Source: Chloroflexota bacterium
Lineage (GTDB): Bacteria > Chloroflexota > Limnocylindria > Limnocylindrales > CSP1-4
Reading direction: 5' to 3'
Assembly (NCBI GenBank): GCA_021790715.1
Contig: JAJYGK010000201.1
Coordinates: 1-17,298, forward strand
DNA: 17,298 bases
Position numbers and translations under genes: made by a program. Positions 14,427 through 17,298 of this stretch are shown here, piece after piece (the stretch's first letter is position 1; each line of letters begins with the position of its first letter). The notes below the pieces were generated by a model that saw only the letters and a program-made list of their open reading frames with translations, did not search any database and was not told the DNA's origin.

Positions 14427-14733
14427 GCCGCGCCCCGCTCAGCCCGTCGTCGCCGCGGCGCGCGGATGCCGGACGGCGCCGGCAGCACCCCGCCATGCCG
14501 TGACGGTCCCGCCGAGGTGCGCCGGGGTGCTGCGATCCACCACCATCCGTCTCCGTCGCGTTCCGGGACGCTCGGCTCCGCCCTCGCGCGTTCGACCCGC
14601 GCCGTCGGGCGTCGTCCAGTACGCTACCGCAGCGGCACGCGGGCGGACAGTCCCGCGCCCGCGACCGCCGACCCGAGCGGCGACTCCGGCCCGCTCCCGC
14701 CGGCGCGGCCGGCTCGGAGCCCCTCCCCCGTCG
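14427..14733. other. Non-coding upstream region between the toroid gene and nrdJ
   Basis: About 300 bp between divergent genes, upstream of the nrdJ control sites. It contains a perfect 11-bp inverted repeat (14482-14533) and a weaker 7-bp one (CGCGGGC at 14638-14644 with GCCCGCG at 14657-14663). I see no gene, tRNA or cobalamin riboswitch pattern in it. The toroid gene promoter is presumably here but I cannot place it. Confidence 0.55.
14482..14533. repeat. Perfect 11-bp inverted repeat with 30-nt loop
   Basis: GCAGCACCCCG (14482-14492) pairs with CGGGGTGCTGC (14523-14533). On the minus strand it would lie 56-107 nt upstream of ATG 14426, in the likely leader of the toroid gene. It could be an operator or an RNA hairpin. 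Confidence 0.75.
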
Positions 14734-14751
14734 GACCCATCATCTTGTGGT
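14734..14751 (+). promoter_or_regulatory. NrdR box 1 (degenerate left half)
   Basis: The last 11 bases, CATCTTGTGGT, are identical to those of box 2; the left half (GACCCAT) is diverged. Its end lies 33 bp before the end of box 2, about three helical turns, matching the usual spacing of paired NrdR boxes. Confidence 0.65.
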
Positions 14752-14766
14752 CCGTGCCGCCCTCAG

Positions 14767-14784
14767 ACCACTACATCTTGTGGT
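14767..14784 (+). promoter_or_regulatory. NrdR box 2
   Basis: ACCACTACATCTTGTGGT is an interrupted palindrome with perfect ACCAC/GTGGT arms, fitting the NrdR consensus (acaCwAtATaTwGtgt-like). It lies 7 bp upstream of the -35 of the nrdJ promoter. NrdR is an ATP/dATP-responsive repressor of ribonucleotide reductase genes. No nrdR gene is seen in the window. Confidence 0.75.
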
Positions 14785-14791
14785 TTCGGGC

Positions 14792-14819
14792 TTGACACGG
14801 GCTCCCGGCGAGGTAGATT
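14792..14819 (+). promoter_or_regulatory. nrdJ promoter (sigma70-type)
   Basis: TTGACA at 14792-14797, a 16-bp spacer, and TAGATT at 14814-14819. The -35 is a perfect consensus and this is the best promoter in the window. Expected start near 14826, giving a leader of about 70 nt. Confidence 0.8.
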
Positions 14820-14898
14820 CGCCGTCTGCGCCGAGACACCCGACACGTGCCCGGACGCTGTCCAGGCGACCCAGCCCAAGCCGGGAGGAAGTGAACCG

Positions 14899-17298
14899 AT
14901 GCCGCGCGCGACCGCCTCCGCCAGCACGAAGAGCCGCGAGCCCGGGAACGGTGGAGCGCACCGGGGCCTCACCTTCGAGCGTCGCTGGACGACGCCCGGC
15001 GTCCACCCGTACGACGAGGTCGCGTGGGCGATCCGCACGGCCAGCATCGGCAACGAGAGCGGCAAGGTCGTCTTCGAGCAGGCCGACGTCGAGGTGCCTG
15101 AGAGCTGGAGCCAGCTGGCCACGAACGTCGTCGTCAGCAAGTACTTCCGCGGGCACGTCGGCACGCCGGAGCGGGAGCGGAGCGTCCGCCAGCTGATCAG
15201 CCGTGTCGTCGACACGATCTGCGGCTGGGCGGCGGCGGGCCGCTACTTCGCGACCGACGAGGACCTCGAGACGTTCCGGGCCGAGCTGACGCACCTGATC
15301 CTGCACCAGAAGATGTCGTTCAACTCGCCGGTCTGGTTCAACGTCGGCGTCGAGGAGCACCCGCAGTGCTCGGCGTGCTTCATCAACTCCGTGCAGGACT
15401 CCATGACCTCGATCATGGACCTCGCCAAGACCGAGGCGATGCTGTTCAAGTACGGCTCGGGCGCCGGCTCGAATCTCTCCCCCATCCGGAGCGCGCGGGA
15501 GAAGATGGCCGGCGGCGGCGTGGCGTCGGGCCCGGTCAGCTTCATGAAGGGCTACGACGCGTTCGCCGGCGTCATCAAGTCGGGCGGCAAGACGCGGCGC
15601 GCCGCGAAGATGGTCATCCTCGACGTGGGGCACCCGGACGTCCTCGAGTTCGTCAACTGCAAGATGCTCGAGGAGAAGAAGGCCTGGGCGCTCATCGAGG
15701 CCGGCTACGACCCGTCGTTCACCGGCGAGGCGTACGGTTCGGTCTTCTTCCAGAACGCGAACCACTCCGTGCGCGTCACCGACGAGTTCATGCGCGCCGT
15801 CGAGCAGGACGGCGAGTGGACCACGCACTACGTGACCACGCGCGAGGCGGCGGACACGTACCGGGCGCGCGACATCGTCCGGCAGATGGCCGAGGCGGCG
15901 TGGGTCTGCGGCGACCCGGGCATCCAGTACGACACGACGATCAACGACTGGAACCCGGTCGCGAACTCGGCGCGCCAGGTCGCCACGAACCCCTGCTCGG
16001 AGTTCAGCTTCATCAACGACACGAGCTGCAACCTCGCGTCGCTGAACCTCATGAAGTTCGTCCGCGAGGACGGCGAGTTCGACGTCGAAGCCTATCGCTA
16101 CGCCTGCCGCCTGACGATCACGGCGCAGGAGATCCTGGTCGACTACGCGAGCTACCCGACGCCGAAGATCGAGGAGAACTCGCACCGCTTCCGCCCGCTC
16201 GGGCTCGGCTACGCCAACCTGGGCGCCCTGCTCATGAGCCGCGGCCTCGCCTACGACTCGCCGGAAGGACAGGCGTTCGCGGCAGCCCTCACGTCGATCA
16301 TGACCGCCGAGGCGTACCGCCAGTCGGCCGTGATCGCGCGCGACCACGGCGGCCCCTTCGTCGAGTATGAGAAGAACCGCGAGCCGTTCCTGCGCGTCAT
16401 CCGCAAGCATCGCGACGCCGCGCAGCAGATCCCGGTCGAGGGCGTGCCGGCGGACGTGCACGCGGCGGCACGGGACCTGTGGGACGAGACGCTGGCCCTC
16501 GGCGAGGCCCACGGATACCGGAACGCGCAGGTCACGCTGCTCGCGCCCACCGGCACCATCGCGTTCATGATGGACTGCGACACGACCGGGATCGAGCCCG
16601 ACATCGCGCTCGTCAAGTACAAGAAGCTGGTCGGCGAGGGCTTCCTCAAGATCGTCAACCAGACCGTCCCGGCCGCCCTGCGCAAGCTCGGCTACGACTC
16701 GCGGCAGGTCGAGGAGATCGTCCGCTATGTCAACGAGCACGAGACGATCGAGGGCGCGCCCGGCCTCAGGCCGGAGCACCTGCCGATCTTCGACTGCGCG
16801 TTCAAGCCCGTCAACGGCGAGCGCTCGATCCACCACATGGGGCACATCCGGATGATGGCCGCGGTGCAGCCCTTCCTCTCGGGCGCCATCAGCAAGACCG
16901 TCAACATGCCCGAGGCGGCCACCCCGCAGGACATCGAGCAGGTCTACCTGGAGGGCTGGCGGCTCGGCCTGAAGGCGATCGCGATCTACCGCGACAACTC
17001 CAAGCGCTCGCAGCCACTGAGCACCGGCAAGAAGAAGGACGCCGGCGAGAAGGCCGTCGACGTCGTTGCGTCCGAGGCCGTGGCGGAGGCCACCGCCGAA
17101 CTGACGGCCCGGATCCGGGAGCTCGAGCGGCAGCTGGTCAGCGCCCAGGCCGAGGCCAAGAAGCCGCACCGACGCCGGCTCCCGTCGGAGCGCCAGTCGG
17201 TCACTCACAAGTTCGAGATCGCCGGCCACGAGGGCTACATCACGATCGGCTGCTATCCCGACGGTCAGCCGGGCGAGATGTTCGTCCGGATGGCCAAG
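14899..17298 (+). CDS. nrdJ: Adenosylcobalamin-dependent (class II) ribonucleotide reductase (partial)
   Basis: An open frame from ATG 14899 to the window edge, 800 residues so far. It reduces ribonucleotides to deoxyribonucleotides using an adenosylcobalamin-generated thiyl radical, independently of oxygen. C366 in NPCSE (364-368) is the thiyl-radical cysteine; C160 (SACFINSV) and C377 (DTSCNLASLNL) correspond to the redox pair, 11 residues separating C366 and C377 as in known class II enzymes. SGPVSFMKGYDAFAGVIKSG and PTGTIAFMMDCD (P550) are further family motifs. Residues 1-22 are a low-complexity lead without an ATP cone. After a Lys/Ala/Glu-rich coiled linker (about 708-765) a TSCPD-type C-terminal domain begins (HKFEIAGHEGYITIGCYPDG) and is cut off. 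GGGAGG 10 nt upstream supports the start. Two NrdR boxes and a strong promoter precede it. Confidence 0.97.
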   Translation, partial: MPRATASASTKSREPGNGGAHRGLTFERRWTTPGVHPYDEVAWAIRTASIGNESGKVVFEQADVEVPESWSQLATNVVVSKYFRGHVGTPERERSVRQLISRVVDTICGWAAAGRYFATDEDLETFRAELTHLILHQKMSFNSPVWFNVGVEEHPQCSACFINSVQDSMTSIMDLAKTEAMLFKYGSGAGSNLSPIRSAREKMAGGGVASGPVSFMKGYDAFAGVIKSGGKTRRAAKMVILDVGHPDVLEFVNCKMLEEKKAWALIEAGYDPSFTGEAYGSVFFQNANHSVRVTDEFMRAVEQDGEWTTHYVTTREAADTYRARDIVRQMAEAAWVCGDPGIQYDTTINDWNPVANSARQVATNPCSEFSFINDTSCNLASLNLMKFVREDGEFDVEAYRYACRLTITAQEILVDYASYPTPKIEENSHRFRPLGLGYANLGALLMSRGLAYDSPEGQAFAAALTSIMTAEAYRQSAVIARDHGGPFVEYEKNREPFLRVIRKHRDAAQQIPVEGVPADVHAAARDLWDETLALGEAHGYRNAQVTLLAPTGTIAFMMDCDTTGIEPDIALVKYKKLVGEGFLKIVNQTVPAALRKLGYDSRQVEEIVRYVNEHETIEGAPGLRPEHLPIFDCAFKPVNGERSIHHMGHIRMMAAVQPFLSGAISKTVNMPEAATPQDIEQVYLEGWRLGLKAIAIYRDNSKRSQPLSTGKKKDAGEKAVDVVASEAVAEATAELTARIRELERQLVSAQAEAKKPHRRRLPSERQSVTHKFEIAGHEGYITIGCYPDGQPGEMFVRMAK

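Noticed and set aside
14638..14663. 7-bp inverted repeat CGCGGGC/GCCCGCG upstream of nrdJ
   Set aside because: Made only of G and C, so chance is likely; not close to a start or promoter.
14427..14898. Cobalamin riboswitch before the B12-dependent reductase
   Set aside because: I looked for a B12-box-like core (GCCACTG type) and extended pairing and did not find it; the control sites seen are NrdR-like.
14740..17229. Very long minus-strand open frame (829 codons) opposite nrdJ
   Set aside because: Its translation is low-complexity (Val/Leu/Arg/Asp-rich) with no motif, while the plus strand encodes an unmistakable NrdJ. GC-rich DNA commonly leaves such antisense frames open.
1..17298. CRISPR array, tRNA, transposon, phage or defence island
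   Set aside because: No regularly spaced repeats, no tRNA-like cloverleaf that I could see, no transposase, integrase or defence-gene motif on either strand; the gene set is housekeeping.

Overview
The window is a very GC-rich bacterial chromosome segment (roughly 70% G+C by eye). It is densely packed, with many 4-bp stop/start overlaps and short intergenic gaps. The gene content points to a free-living, respiring, vitamin-B12-using bacterium: class II ribonucleotide reductase, a CcsB/CcsA-type cytochrome c assembly protein, a MoxR-DUF58-DUF4129 membrane module and an alpha/alpha-toroid terpene-cyclase-like protein. I favour Chloroflexota, with a high-GC actinobacterium as the alternative; this is inferred from gene content, not from a marker gene. 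I see no tRNA, rRNA, CRISPR array, transposase, phage gene or plasmid function.

Layout, left to right. (1) Positions 1-4231, all on the minus strand: an unidentified membrane-anchored protein (3272-4231), leucyl aminopeptidase PepA (1633-3165), a short type IV prepilin peptidase (901-1551) and the N-terminal 234 residues of a secreted coiled-coil protein resembling peptidoglycan-hydrolase regulators (1-704, cut by the window edge). (2) Positions 4379-7219: an adenosine-deaminase-family enzyme (+), a HAD class IIA phosphatase (-) and a NYN/PIN-like putative RNase with a long Gly/Pro/Arg tail (+). (3) Positions 7303-11550, a tight minus-strand operon read as MoxR ATPase, DUF58, multi-TM DUF4129 protein, Nudix hydrolase. 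The junctions are GTGA, TGA-2 nt-ATG and ATGA, so translational coupling is very likely. (4) Positions 11880-12947 (+), a CcsA/CcsB-type heme-handling membrane protein. (5) Positions 12969-14426 (-), one open frame joining a small beta-rich (PH-like) domain to an alpha/alpha-toroid, with a strong internal ribosome-binding site at the second module. (6) Positions 14899-17298 (+), NrdJ, the B12-dependent ribonucleotide reductase, cut by the right edge and preceded by a clear promoter and two NrdR-box-like sites.

Functionally this looks like ordinary housekeeping chromosome rather than an accessory island. Nothing in it convinces me of a new defence or mobile system. The items worth a second look are regulatory and architectural: TAnnnT hexamers 6-8 nt before start codons (probable leaderless transcripts), the NrdR-box pair, the in-frame two-module gene with its internal ribosome-binding site, a 32-bp tandem repeat between convergent genes, an 11-bp perfect inverted repeat upstream of the toroid gene, and low-complexity linkers with 18- or 21-bp periods inside several otherwise conserved proteins.
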